A DNA stretch of 35,307 bases from Candidatus Kapaibacterium sp. (GCA_004292595.1 RDXM01000113.1:1-35307), one strand, 5' to 3'. Positions 24,508-34,011 are shown, counted from the stretch's first letter. Program-made: numbers and translations. The notes: a model not told the origin generated them from the letters alone.

Positions 24508-25713
24508 TCAGGCATTTTTACAAGGAAACTGAACAGTAAAGCACAGCGTCGTTGCTGTTCCGTCAGCAACGCTCACTACATCTACGGAATGTTCTACTGT
24601 TTCATACCAAACTTTGCCTTGCATTGCCTCGACTAAACGCTTCACAATAAACAATCCCAAACCCGTTGAACTTTCGCCGCCCGTTGGGCGATTGGAGAGC
24701 TTGCCAAATTTACTAAAAAGTTTTTGTTTTTCTTGCTCTGAGAGGAAACTTGTTTGATTTTGAATCGAAATCTGCACTGCTTCCGTCTTGGTTTCCGTCG
24801 TTGGCTGCTCGCTTTGTATGCGCTTCAGTGCTACACGAACAGCATGGTCTGGTGGCGAAAATTTAACGGCATTAGAAATCAAGTTATCAAATATTTGGCG
24901 CAATATCACGGCATCAGCATCAATCAACACCATCTCATTCGGTAGTATTGTCTCAAATCGTATGAGCTTTTCTTTTGCACGGTCGTCGTATTCTTGTATC
25001 ACTTTTGCTAAAACCCCGTTCACATCAAGGCTGATAATATTTGGCACAATTTCGCCAGATTCAATTTTGTTAATATCCAAGAGATTACCGATAATATCTG
25101 TCATGCGCCGTGCGGTATCGTATATTGCAGCAACATTTTTCAAAATATTATCGGGTGTCATTTTCGCAAAATGCTTTTTGATAATCACGCTTGCCGTCAT
25201 AATAGACGCAATCGGGTTTTTCAGGTCGTGTGCGGCAATCGAAAGAAGATTATTTTTCTCCTCGTTCAGCTGAATAAGCTGCTCGTTATTCAATGCAAGT
25301 TCATTGCGCATATCGGCAAGCGACAAGTGAACATGGACGCGCGAACACATTTCCTGTGCATGAAAAGGCTTGGTAATATAATCCACACCGCCAGCATCGA
25401 AGCCCTTGGTCATTGAGCGGACATCGGCAATCGCAGTAATAAAAATAACAGGAATATTTTCTGTCGTGGGATGCTCCTTGAGAACTTTACACAACGTGAA
25501 GCCATCCATCAGAGGCATCATCACATCAGAGAGAATCAAGTTCGGGAGCGGCTTTTGCGCTTGGGTGCGTACTCTACAAAATGTCAATGCTTCTTCGCCA
25601 GAATGTACTGTTGCTGTTTGATAGCCTTCGCCACGCAAAATCTCACTCGCAATGAGCAAGTTTTCTTCATGGTCATCAACAATCAAAATAAGCTGGTCGA
25701 ATGGATTCATCAT
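24508..25713 (-). CDS. Receiver-histidine kinase hybrid, receiver first (paralog C)
   Basis: 401 residues with receiver (D63 in LSDVMMP, K115 in TKPF), coiled linker, HisKA with H162 in HDLKNPIASI, and HATPase_c (NLISNAVKFS, STGLGLFIVK). The G1 box is altered: the usual DxGPGF reads QNQTSF, so the ATP-binding Asp is missing and kinase activity may be weak or absent, though the final G2 box is intact. It starts at tandem ATGs 25713/25710 with no clear ribosome site, 38 bp after the chemoreceptor stop, so the two are very likely cotranscribed. A longer GTG frame to 25746 is less likely. Confidence 0.92.
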   Translation of the reverse strand: MMNPFDQLILIVDDHEENLLIASEILRGEGYQTATVHSGEEALTFCRVRTQAQKPLPNLILSDVMMPLMDGFTLCKVLKEHPTTENIPVIFITAIADVRSMTKGFDAGGVDYITKPFHAQEMCSRVHVHLSLADMRNELALNNEQLIQLNEEKNNLLSIAAHDLKNPIASIMTASVIIKKHFAKMTPDNILKNVAAIYDTARRMTDIIGNLLDINKIESGEIVPNIISLDVNGVLAKVIQEYDDRAKEKLIRFETILPNEMVLIDADAVILRQIFDNLISNAVKFSPPDHAVRVALKRIQSEQPTTETKTEAVQISIQNQTSFLSEQEKQKLFSKFGKLSNRPTGGESSTGLGLFIVKRLVEAMQGKVWYETVEHSVDVVSVADGTATTLCFTVQFPCKNA

Positions 25714-25751
25714 AGTATCATCATGGTAGTAGTGTGATAATGACACGAAGA

Positions 25752-27665
25752 TTATAGTCTTGGTAGGCGATACGATTTTGACAAAGTATCTGTCTGCTCT
25801 ACGCGGAATAATCCTAAAAGCTGGCGCAAATCTGCCATCAAATTATCCAACTGCTCGCTGGCGCGGGCAATGCCAGAGGATGTTTCGGCGGTGCTTTGTG
25901 CCGATTGCGACATAGCATCAATACTTTTGGCAATTTCTTCCGTCGAGCCAGATTGCTGCTCGCTGGCATCGGCGATTTGCCGCACCATTGTTTGTACTTC
26001 TTGTGTTCCGCGAATAATTTGCTGCAAGGCATTTCCCGCTTGATTTGCCAGTTCAATCGCCGCATCACCTTGCGAACTACTTCTGCGAATAGACTGCACT
26101 GCCGCTTCCGAATCGTGCTGAAGCGTTTGAATCATGCTCGAAATCTGCTTGGTGGCTTCGGCGGTGCGCTCGGCGAGCTTGCGCACTTCATCGGCAACGA
26201 CCGCAAAGCCGCGCCCAGACTCGCCTGCACGAGCAGCTTCGATTGCCGCATTCAAGGCAAGCAGGTTTGTTTGGTCGGCAATTTCGGTAATCACCTGCAC
26301 CACATCGCCAATTTCTTGGCTCGAATTGCCCAAGCGCATAATTACGGCAGCAGACTGCTGAATCGCATCGCCAATATCGCGCATTGTTCCGAGTGTTCTT
26401 TGCAATACTTCCCCGCTTTGCAATGCCTGACGACGATTTTCTTCCGCTACATTCGAGGTGCGAAGCGCATTCTGAGCATTTTCCGCAACGGTCTGCGCCA
26501 TTTCTTCCACAGCGGCGGCAAGCTGCGAGGTTTGCGAGGATTGCTCTTCGGCAGTCGCGGCAAGCTGCATCGTTGCATTGCTAATATGCTTTGTGCCAGT
26601 ATTCACGCGCTCGGTGTTGTCTAAAATTTGCCGCACGACTTTATTCATTTGCTCAACGCTTGAATTAAAACCATGAAACAGCGTTGCTACGTCGTCGCCG
26701 GAGCGTTCTGCTTCGACGTGCGCCGTCAAATCACCACCAGAGAACAGACTCATTTCCTGCATGATGGTTTCCACACTGCGGCTCAAGTACTCTCCTTGCT
26801 CTTCAGCAGCAGCTTGCGCCTTCACCGCTTGTTTGCTGGCTTGCTCGGCAATAATAGTTTTTTCTTTCGCATTCTCACTCGCTCGGCGAATCGTCTCCAC
26901 CATTTGATTAAAACTTACGCCGAGCTTCCCGACCTCATCGTTGCTACGCACCTGCACGTGCGCATTCAAATCACCCTTGATAACCTCTCGCGCCGCTTGC
27001 TCAAGTTCTTCCACAGGATTTGAAATCAAACGCGCAATAACAATCGCCAGAAGAACAATAAATACGCCATTGAGAGCAATACCAATAAAACTATGCCGCA
27101 TGGATCGTTCAAAAAATTCATCGCTCAATTCCGCTTCTTTATTCCCACCTTTGGTGTTAAATTCCACGAGTTCATGGACTAAGACGCGAATAACATCGTA
27201 CTGCCGCCGAGCTACATTGAGCATCATATCTTTGGCTGCGTCCACTTGTCCAGCCATCAGAAGGTCTTCTGCCTTTTTTACATCGTTGTAGTATTCATCG
27301 GTATGCCGCTTCAATTCTTGATATTTTTCAGTTTCCCAACCTAGCGTGAGCAACGCAACATATTCTATTTCTTGCCGGGCATACTCCGTGCGCAAGGTGT
27401 CGGCGCGGCGAATAAAAAATGCTCGCTCGTTGGAGTCTGCATACATCAAACGCACCGCCGCCACACGACCAATCGCCATTGAGGACTGCATCGAAGTAAT
27501 CGCAATAATTGACGGCATCCAGTTTGTAGTGATATTTTTCGTGTATTGGTTCATTTGCTGCTTGTCTCGGTAGGTGAGATAATTCAACGCCAAGGCAGCA
27601 ACCAAGGCAAGTGCAAACACGCTCAGAATTTTAAAACGAATAGTACGATTTAAAAACCACGACAT
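25752..27665 (-). CDS. Methyl-accepting chemotaxis protein
   Basis: 637 residues: transmembrane helix 1 (about 11-30), a four-helix-bundle periplasmic sensor (31-190, with paired helices as in 4HB_MCP), transmembrane helix 2 (about 193-213), HAMP (about 213-265), and a long cytoplasmic signalling hairpin whose tip reads [21 protein letters not shown]. Receptors of this type normally act on CheA through CheW; neither gene is nearby. There is no CheR-tethering pentapeptide at the C-terminus (ends YRLPRL). It is the first gene of the cluster and is followed closely by paralog C. It could control that kinase instead of CheA, which would be unusual. Confidence 0.95.
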   Translation of the reverse strand: MSWFLNRTIRFKILSVFALALVAALALNYLTYRDKQQMNQYTKNITTNWMPSIIAITSMQSSMAIGRVAAVRLMYADSNERAFFIRRADTLRTEYARQEIEYVALLTLGWETEKYQELKRHTDEYYNDVKKAEDLLMAGQVDAAKDMMLNVARRQYDVIRVLVHELVEFNTKGGNKEAELSDEFFERSMRHSFIGIALNGVFIVLLAIVIARLISNPVEELEQAAREVIKGDLNAHVQVRSNDEVGKLGVSFNQMVETIRRASENAKEKTIIAEQASKQAVKAQAAAEEQGEYLSRSVETIMQEMSLFSGGDLTAHVEAERSGDDVATLFHGFNSSVEQMNKVVRQILDNTERVNTGTKHISNATMQLAATAEEQSSQTSQLAAAVEEMAQTVAENAQNALRTSNVAEENRRQALQSGEVLQRTLGTMRDIGDAIQQSAAVIMRLGNSSQEIGDVVQVITEIADQTNLLALNAAIEAARAGESGRGFAVVADEVRKLAERTAEATKQISSMIQTLQHDSEAAVQSIRRSSSQGDAAIELANQAGNALQQIIRGTQEVQTMVRQIADASEQQSGSTEEIAKSIDAMSQSAQSTAETSSGIARASEQLDNLMADLRQLLGLFRVEQTDTLSKSYRLPRL

Positions 27666-27747
27666 AAAGCATAGAAATAAAATAAAAAAATATGGCTTTT
27701 TCCCGTGAAAGCCTCTTGATTACGAGAACAAACATCATTGTCTGCAT

Positions 27748-27800
27748 AAAAAAACGCTCAATTATTGTACCGAAAACGCCATCAAACGGCATCATTGAGC
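27748..27800 (-). terminator. Intrinsic terminator after the MaoC-like gene
   Basis: Read on the minus strand, GCTCAAT pairs with ATTGAGC seven bases each side, with a second short stem TGCCG/TGGCG inside, and a run of seven T follows. It lies just after the MaoC-like stop and ahead of the chemoreceptor gene, separating the two transcripts. Confidence 0.55.
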
Positions 27801-27814
27801 TATGGTCGTGTTTT

Positions 27815-28684
27815 TTACGCAACCGAGCCCGTCAAATGCACCACCGTATCGCCTTTTTTATTCAGACTCGTAATGCGAAAATGAATCTCTGCGTCGCTTG
27901 TTTCGAGGTATTCGATATTTACTGTTGTCGGCATCATTACTGGCTTTGCGAATTGGACATCAATCTTTTTTACCTGCATTTTTTTGATATTTTCAATCAC
28001 CGACGCAAACATCGAAACAGAATACCAACCATGTACCAATTTTCCAGGCAAACCAAATGCTTTTGCCGCAAAACCAGCAATGTGAATCGGGTTAAAATCG
28101 CCCGAAACCTTGGCGTAGTCCCATCCGATGCTGTTTGGCATCACAATTTTTCCACCATCTTTTGCTGCCGAAAAATCTATCGGTTTCGGCGATTCCGTTT
28201 TTTCAGTAGAGGCTTCCGCAGCCTTCTCGCCACCACCGCGCTTGACAATGTAGCCACTTGTAATATGCGCAATTTTTGTCGCACCTTGCGAAATTTCTAC
28301 CGTAAACTGCGGAAACAACGATCCACCGTGCTTTCCAGGAATTTCTGCCGAAGCATAAATGCTGACGGGCTTGCTCACATCCAGCGCGTTCACTATCTCC
28401 AAACCATTGGTAATATGCACCATGCCTGGCGCGGGAAGCGGAAAGCCTGATTCCAGCATAAGCCGTATTTGCGCTCGTTGCGCCAAGCAATACAGCCATG
28501 AAGCAGGAACCGCGCCGCTTTGAAAGCCACAAAACGCCGTGTACGCCTTGACAGCTTCTGCATCCAGCGCAACGCTTTCAAAGTTCATTTCCACGCGAGC
28601 GGTTTCTTTTACGGGTGGATTTCCGCGCGTGAGCGTCATCATTACGGGTAAGAGCATTTGAGGAATTGTGCCGAGTTGAGCCAT
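27815..28684 (-). CDS. Double-hotdog MaoC-like dehydratase/hydratase
   Basis: 289 residues with two hotdog domains joined by a low-complexity linker (about 148-172). The second domain carries the hydratase-2 motif YAKVSGDFNPIH at 190-201 with catalytic Asp196 and His201, then LVHGWYSVSMF. This is the layout of bacterial MaoC-type (R)-enoyl-CoA hydratases, acting on fatty acyl-CoA or polyketide intermediates in the cytoplasm. The N-terminal hotdog lacks the motif and is structural. The ATG at 28684 is chosen because a longer frame would extend into the divergent promoter region. Divergent from the RND pump gene, with 221 bp between. Confidence 0.88.
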   Translation of the reverse strand: MAQLGTIPQMLLPVMMTLTRGNPPVKETARVEMNFESVALDAEAVKAYTAFCGFQSGAVPASWLYCLAQRAQIRLMLESGFPLPAPGMVHITNGLEIVNALDVSKPVSIYASAEIPGKHGGSLFPQFTVEISQGATKIAHITSGYIVKRGGGEKAAEASTEKTESPKPIDFSAAKDGGKIVMPNSIGWDYAKVSGDFNPIHIAGFAAKAFGLPGKLVHGWYSVSMFASVIENIKKMQVKKIDVQFAKPVMMPTTVNIEYLETSDAEIHFRITSLNKKGDTVVHLTGSVA

Positions 28685-28905
28685 GATTTGTTCCAAAAAG
28701 TGTGAGAATGGAAGAGTATTGTTTCTATAGTTGTTTCGATTTTTTTTCAAACAAGCTCAAAAGATACAGTATTTTTCTCATTGATGCAATCCACAAATGC
28801 AAACATTCCACAAATTTTTCCGTATTTTATGTATCGCTCTGTGTTTTGCTCAATGTTTTCTTCATTTTCTCACTTCACCGCTCACCTTTCAAGGAAATAC
28901 GCGCT

Positions 28906-31900
28906 ATGAGCCTCACTTCTACGAGCATTCAACGCCCCGTGTTGTCTATCGTTATGTCCATCACGATTGTCCTTTTTGGCGTGATTGGCTTTCTTTTTCT
29001 CGGTGTGCGCGAGTATCCGAGCGTGGATACGCCTGTGGTGACGGTGCAGACCGCCTACGCAGGCGCGAACCCTGATGTCATTGAGGCGCAAATCACCGAG
29101 CCTCTGGAAGAGGCACTGAGCGGGATTCCGGGCTTGCGCTCTATCAAATCCACGAGCCGCGAGCAGCGCAGCGTCATTACCGTCGAGTTTACCCTCGAAA
29201 CCGACCTTGAAACTGCCGCCAACGACGTGCGCGACCGTGTATCGCAGGCAGTGAGCCGCATTCCGCAAGATGCTGACCGCCCAATCGTGCAAAAAGCAGA
29301 TGCCGATGCGGTGCCGATTTTGTTTCTCAATATCAAAAGTGCGAAGCGAGATTTATTGCAGCTTTCCAAAATTGCCAATGATGTTTTTAAGGAAAATTTC
29401 CGCTCTATTCCAGGCGTTTCCGAAGTGCAGATTTGGGGCGAAAAGCTCTATGCTATGCGCCTTTGGCTCGACCCGCAACGCCTCGCTGCCTACCGCCTCA
29501 CGCCGCAGGATATTCGCGCCGCGCTCCAACGCGAGAACGTAGAATTGCCCTCAGGGCGCATCGAAGGGAACGTTACCGAACTCACCATGCGGACGATGGG
29601 GCGCATCAACTCGCTGGACGAATTTAACAACTTGGTGGTACGCGAAATTGACGGCAAAAAAGTTCGCCTTATGGATATTGGCTACGCCGAATTGGGTGCG
29701 GAAAATTACCGTACCTTGCTTCGCCGCGACGGTGTGCCAATGGTTGGAACGGTGCTGATTCCTCAGCCTGGCGCGAATTACGTGAAAATTGTGGATGAAT
29801 TTTATCGCCGTCTGGAAACGCTGAAAAAAAATGCTCCAGCGGATATTGAACTCGGCATTGGCTTCGACCAAACCAAATACATTCGCAATTCCATCACCGA
29901 AGTGATTGAAACCCTCGCCATTGCGTTTGTTCTCGTCGTGCTGATAATTTTCCTTTTCCTCCGCGACTGGCGTGCCACGCTTATTCCCGTGCTGGCAATT
30001 CCCGTTTCGCTCATTGGCGCGTTTTTCATCATGTACATTTCCAATTTTTCCATCAATATCCTCACCATGCTCGGAATCGTGCTGGCTATCGGGATTGTGG
30101 TGGACGATGCGATTGTGGTGCTGGAAAATATCTATGCGAAAATTGAAACAGGAATGGATTCAAAGCAAGCAGCCGTGCTAGGTGCAAAGGAAGTGTATTT
30201 GGCGGTCTTGGCAACGACCGTCGCGCTTGCCGCCGTGTTTTTGCCCGTTGTGTTCTTGCAAGGCGTTACGGGAAGGCTTTTCCGCGAGTTTGGCGTGGTG
30301 ATGGCGGGTTCGGTGGTGATTTCAGCCTTTGTCGCGCTCACGCTTACGCCCATGATGTGTTCGCGCCTCCTGAAACGCCACGAGAAACGAAGCCGCTTCT
30401 ACGAAGCAACCGAGCCGTTTTTCGTGAGTATGACCGAAAAATACCGCGCTGGATTAGCCGTGTTTATGCGGCATCGCTGGCTGGGCTTTGTGGGAATGGC
30501 GGTATCGCTGGGCTTGATTGTGCTGTTTGTTTCGCTTTTGCCAACGGAGGTTGCGCCGCTCGAAGACCGCTCTGGCTTGCGTCTTTCACTCACCGCGCCC
30601 GAAGGCACGTCGTTTCAAGCAATGGATGAAATGATGATAACCATGAGCGATACCGTGCGCTCTTACGTGCCAGAAAGCGAGGCAATTATAGCAGTAACCA
30701 CGCCCGGACTCGGCACAGGCGCGACCAATTCAGGCTTTGTGCGCATTATCCTTCCCGACCCCGACAAACGCGACCGCACCCAGCAAGACATCGCGGCAAT
30801 GCTCTCGCAAGTGGCGCGGCGGCGCAACGAGGCGCGTGTGGCGGTGCTGCAAGAACCAACGATTTCGACGGGCGGGCGCGGACGTGGGCTGCCACTTCAA
30901 TACGTGCTGCGTGGGCAGAGCATTGAGAAATTACGCGCTGTTCTGCCAAAATTTCTTGATGAAGCTCGCAAAAATCCGAAGTTCGATGTGGTGGATGTGG
31001 ATTTGAAATTCACCAAACCCGAAGCAATTATCGACATCAAGCGCAATGAAGCGCAGTCGCTCGGCGTTTCGACGTTGGATATTGCTGGAACGCTGCAAGC
31101 CGCTTTCTCAGGGCAACGTTTCGGCTATTTTCTCTACGATGGCAAACAGTACCAAATCATCGGGCAAGTCGGCAAGCGCGACCGCGACGCGCCTGTGGAT
31201 GTGCGCTCGCTTTACGTCCGCAACAATGCAGGACAGCTTATTCAAATGGATAATTTGATTTCCATTCGAGAACAAAGCGCGACCCCGCAACTCTACCGCT
31301 TCAATCGCTCCGTTGCGGCGACGGTTTCTGCCAGCATGGCGCGTGGCTACACGATTGGCGAAGGCATTCAAGCAATGGACGAGGTTGCAAAAAAAGTGCT
31401 GGATGAAACTTTCACGACAGGTCTGGACGGCGAGGCGCGTGATTTGACCGAGAGTTCGTCGAGTTTGGCGTTGGCGTTTATTCTCGCGCTTGTTCTGATT
31501 TACCTTGTTTTGGCGGCACAGTTCGAGAGCTTCCGCGACCCGCTTATTATCTTGCTGACCGTGCCGCTCGCCTTAGCTGGTGCGCTTCTCAGCTTGTGGT
31601 ATTTCAATCAAACCTTGAACATTTTTAGTCAAATCGGGATTATCATGCTCATCGGCTTGGTGGCAAAAAACGGTATTTTGATTGTGGAATTTGCCAACCA
31701 ACGCAAAGCGCACGGACTTTCGATTGCCGATGCCGTCCAAGAAGCAGCCGTAGAGCGGCTTCGACCGATTTTGATGACAAGTATTGCAATGGTCTTGGGA
31801 ACGCTCCCCATCGCACTCGCACTCGGCGCAGGCGCGGAAAGCCGTGTTTCGATGGGCATTGCGATTATTGGCGGGCTGGTCTTTTCGACGTTCCTGACCT

Positions 31901-32028
31901 TGTACATCATTCCCGCGCTCTACACCTACATCACGGGCAAAGGCGTTTCGATTGCGTTTGCGCACGAACCAACACCAACGCTTGCATCGCAGAGAGAAAA
32001 CGCCGAAACAGCGCATGAAACCTTGTAA
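28906..32028 (+). CDS. HAE1-type RND multidrug efflux pump (AcrB-like)
   Basis: A 1040-residue inner-membrane proton antiporter, the right length for AcrB-type trimers. The typical N-terminus (SIQRPVLSIVMSI) opens transmembrane helix 1. The porter segment (GIPGLRSIKSTSREQRSVITVEF) is followed by the GIVVDDAIVVLENI helix with the paired proton-relay Asp, and the second half repeats the layout (LIGLVAKNGILIVEFAN with the relay Lys). It pumps drugs, detergents or lipids out through an adaptor and an outer-membrane channel, none of which is encoded nearby. The start at ATG 28906 has AAGGAAAT upstream; a longer frame to 28702 would add 68 unconvincing residues. Convergent with the next gene, with five bases between stops. 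Confidence 0.95.
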   Translation: MSLTSTSIQRPVLSIVMSITIVLFGVIGFLFLGVREYPSVDTPVVTVQTAYAGANPDVIEAQITEPLEEALSGIPGLRSIKSTSREQRSVITVEFTLETDLETAANDVRDRVSQAVSRIPQDADRPIVQKADADAVPILFLNIKSAKRDLLQLSKIANDVFKENFRSIPGVSEVQIWGEKLYAMRLWLDPQRLAAYRLTPQDIRAALQRENVELPSGRIEGNVTELTMRTMGRINSLDEFNNLVVREIDGKKVRLMDIGYAELGAENYRTLLRRDGVPMVGTVLIPQPGANYVKIVDEFYRRLETLKKNAPADIELGIGFDQTKYIRNSITEVIETLAIAFVLVVLIIFLFLRDWRATLIPVLAIPVSLIGAFFIMYISNFSINILTMLGIVLAIGIVVDDAIVVLENIYAKIETGMDSKQAAVLGAKEVYLAVLATTVALAAVFLPVVFLQGVTGRLFREFGVVMAGSVVISAFVALTLTPMMCSRLLKRHEKRSRFYEATEPFFVSMTEKYRAGLAVFMRHRWLGFVGMAVSLGLIVLFVSLLPTEVAPLEDRSGLRLSLTAPEGTSFQAMDEMMITMSDTVRSYVPESEAIIAVTTPGLGTGATNSGFVRIILPDPDKRDRTQQDIAAMLSQVARRRNEARVAVLQEPTISTGGRGRGLPLQYVLRGQSIEKLRAVLPKFLDEARKNPKFDVVDVDLKFTKPEAIIDIKRNEAQSLGVSTLDIAGTLQAAFSGQRFGYFLYDGKQYQIIGQVGKRDRDAPVDVRSLYVRNNAGQLIQMDNLISIREQSATPQLYRFNRSVAATVSASMARGYTIGEGIQAMDEVAKKVLDETFTTGLDGEARDLTESSSSLALAFILALVLIYLVLAAQFESFRDPLIILLTVPLALAGALLSLWYFNQTLNIFSQIGIIMLIGLVAKNGILIVEFANQRKAHGLSIADAVQEAAVERLRPILMTSIAMVLGTLPIALALGAGAESRVSMGIAIIGGLVFSTFLTLYIIPALYTYITGKGVSIAFAHEPTPTLASQRENAETAHETL

Positions 32029-32033
32029 TTCGC

Positions 32034-32837
32034 CTACATCGTTTGTTTTCGCGCCGATACTTCCTCGAAGATTGCATCATATTTTGCGTGAACTGTTCCA
32101 AACATTCTATCCCAAATAAGCGTGTAGAGACCGTAGTTGCTCGTTGCGTACTTGTGGTGCATATTGTGATTCACCGATGTATTTATCCATTTGCCCAGCC
32201 AGTGTTTATGAAAATCCTTCGGATACAACTCGAATCCTAAGTGTCCGTAAGCGTTGTAGAACGTCATCATCCCCAGCCACGTCGCAATCATGCCGATTGT
32301 ATGCGGAATCGTGAAGGCAATCACTGGAAAAATGAGAAACTCCGTCAGTGCCTCGAAAGGATGAAAGGCAAAAGCAGCAAACGGCGTGGGGTTGTGCGAG
32401 GTATGATGCACCTTGTGGACAATCGGGTAGATTTTTTTTTGATGCACAATACGGTGCATAGCGTAAAAATAAACATCGTGGACAAAAAGCATCACGACAA
32501 CGCCACCAAGCCAGTAGGCGGCTTGCAGAGCAGTATTCGCGCCAACTATCTCGCTGACATCGCGGTGGACGTGCGTGTACGGGCGGACTTCTGGCAAATA
32601 CACCGCCGCCGCAATCGTTGCAAAAATGATAAACGTCATAAGTGAATACCCCACTTCGCGCTTGTAGTCTTGCGCAGAAGGATATTTTGTCTGAATTTTC
32701 CGATGCGCCCATTTTTCGCGGCGCACGATATACCACCACAGAAAAAATACACCTGCAATCACGCCGTAGCGCACCGAAAGAAAGGTCATCAGCAATGACC
32801 ATGTAAGCCAGTAATTGTCAATATCCAAGAGCATCAT
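32034..32837 (-). CDS. Fatty acid hydroxylase/sterol desaturase-family membrane protein
   Basis: 267 residues with several transmembrane helices and the histidine clusters of the diiron FA-hydroxylase superfamily: H120-x7-H128, HxxHH at 141-145, H199, and HNMHH at 224-228. Such enzymes oxidise C-H bonds of fatty acids, sterols or carotenoids using oxygen. The substrate is unknown here. The start at ATG 32837 has GAGG six bases upstream and is preferred to a TTG at 32888 upstream. The C-terminal half (YGHLGFELYP, LYTLIWDRMFGT) is also typical of the family. Confidence 0.88.
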   Translation of the reverse strand: MMLLDIDNYWLTWSLLMTFLSVRYGVIAGVFFLWWYIVRREKWAHRKIQTKYPSAQDYKREVGYSLMTFIIFATIAAAVYLPEVRPYTHVHRDVSEIVGANTALQAAYWLGGVVVMLFVHDVYFYAMHRIVHQKKIYPIVHKVHHTSHNPTPFAAFAFHPFEALTEFLIFPVIAFTIPHTIGMIATWLGMMTFYNAYGHLGFELYPKDFHKHWLGKWINTSVNHNMHHKYATSNYGLYTLIWDRMFGTVHAKYDAIFEEVSARKQTM

Positions 32838-32929
32838 AAAAAACCTCGGGAATGGAAGCTGAGAAAAGTCATCAGCTTGGTTGTACAAGTATGTATGTGC
32901 TTTGCAGCCGCAATATTACTGCATTTTCA

Positions 32930-33760
32930 CTATATTTTCACCACATTTCGCTCAATAATTTCACTCACACTGAGTTCTGCTTGATTGAAATAAATGGTGT
33001 TGTGGAAATCGCCCAGTTCGTGCAGCATTTGCGACAATTCCTGCTTTTGTTCGTGCGTCAAATTTCCCGTTACAAGAGAACTCATTTCCAGAAGCCGCAT
33101 GGATGCTTCCTCCACGAGCTTTTCCCCTTTGCGCGTGAGGCGCACCCGCTTCGAGCGTTTGTCGTCGGCATCGTCGGACTCCACGACAACGCCGTCAGCA
33201 ATCATGCGCTTCAACAGTTCTGTTCCTGTTGTTTTTTCGAGCAGATTAAAGTTGATAACGTCGGTTTTACGCGGGTTTCCGAGCGATTTTATTCCTGCTA
33301 AAATACCAAACTCCGTCGCATTGCTAATCACTAATCCTTGAAATGCTTTTTTGGTATAAAACATTGAAAAACGGTTCATGCGCGTCAAAAGCGCGGAAAT
33401 TTGCGCTTCTAAGGGCAGATATTGGTGATATTCCATCACATCTTCTTCACCGCGTCGCACACGCTTCTCAAACTCTGCACCCCGCTCCAATACTGCCTGA
33501 TACGTGGCTTGTACAGGCATTTTTTCTTGTTCTTTCTTGCCTTTTTTTACGTTCTCTTTCGTCACTTCTTTCAAAGGTAGAGGAGCTTTTTTGAGTTCTA
33601 TGCTTACGCGCTTATCATCGCTCACGCGACGGCTTAACCAGACAGCAAAGCGGCTGAAATCATGCTCTTTCGCATCTTTTTTCGCAAGGTCGTGGGATTC
33701 TTCCAGCACTTCAAATTCTTGCCAAAGGCTGATAAGTTCAAGAATGCGCGAGTATTTCAT
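32930..33760 (-). CDS. MarR-family transcriptional regulator with long N-terminus
   Basis: A 276-residue protein whose C-terminal half is a MarR winged helix: NATEFGILAGI (helix near 147-157), recognition helix about 175-192 (EKTTGTELLKRMIADGVV) and wing about 195-212 (DDADDKRSKRVRLTRKG). The first 110 residues are a charged, partly coiled extension not part of the core MarR fold, perhaps an oligomer or ligand-sensing region. It should bind DNA as a dimer; paired direct repeats 43-97 bp before its start are candidate sites for self-regulation and for the divergent SOUL gene. Confidence 0.85.
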   Translation of the reverse strand: MKYSRILELISLWQEFEVLEESHDLAKKDAKEHDFSRFAVWLSRRVSDDKRVSIELKKAPLPLKEVTKENVKKGKKEQEKMPVQATYQAVLERGAEFEKRVRRGEEDVMEYHQYLPLEAQISALLTRMNRFSMFYTKKAFQGLVISNATEFGILAGIKSLGNPRKTDVINFNLLEKTTGTELLKRMIADGVVVESDDADDKRSKRVRLTRKGEKLVEEASMRLLEMSSLVTGNLTHEQKQELSQMLHELGDFHNTIYFNQAELSVSEIIERNVVKI

Positions 33761-33802
33761 AGTAAAAATGAAAAATAAAAATTCAAAGTTGAATCATTTT
33801 AC

Positions 33803-33857
33803 TTGCAAATATAGTACGGTTTTGAATAACTTTGCAAATATAGTTCGCTATTGAATA
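33803..33857. promoter_or_regulatory. Two 26-bp direct repeats, candidate MarR operators
   Basis: Copies at 33803-33828 and 33832-33857, period 29, both beginning TTGCAAATATAGT and ending TTGAATA, differing at three central positions. Each has a loose inverted shape (TATAGT..C...GAATA). They lie between the MarR gene (minus strand) and the SOUL gene (plus strand), in an AT-rich divergent promoter. Binding by the MarR protein is inferred from position only. Confidence 0.6.
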
Positions 33858-33931
33858 TAATTTCTGACAAAGTAATTCAAAGTCGCACTACAATAAGTCG
33901 ATTTTCAGTGCGTCTTTCCAAGAAACCCGTT

Positions 33932-33951
33932 CTACCGTTCAGCAACGGTAG
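33932..33951 (+). other. Perfect hairpin in the SOUL gene leader
   Basis: CTACCGTT and AACGGTAG flank a CAGC loop, 60 bp before the SOUL start on the plus strand; GGAGGGGAAG follows directly. It may be part of the 5' untranslated region or a dispersed palindrome. No T-tract follows, so it is not an intrinsic terminator. Confidence 0.5.
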
Positions 33952-34011
33952 GAGGGGAAGACTTTTCGTAGAACATTTACCACGATTTTCAAAGCAATTT
34001 CACCAAAAACT

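Noticed and set aside
24258-24569. 103-codon minus-strand frame over the kinase intergenic repeat
   Set aside because: It runs through the inverted-repeat element and into the end of kinase paralog C, so it is not a gene.
28702-28905. 68-residue N-terminal extension of the RND pump
   Set aside because: The added residues do not resemble the RND N-terminus, and the ATG at 28906 has a purine-rich site upstream and gives the normal family length and start.
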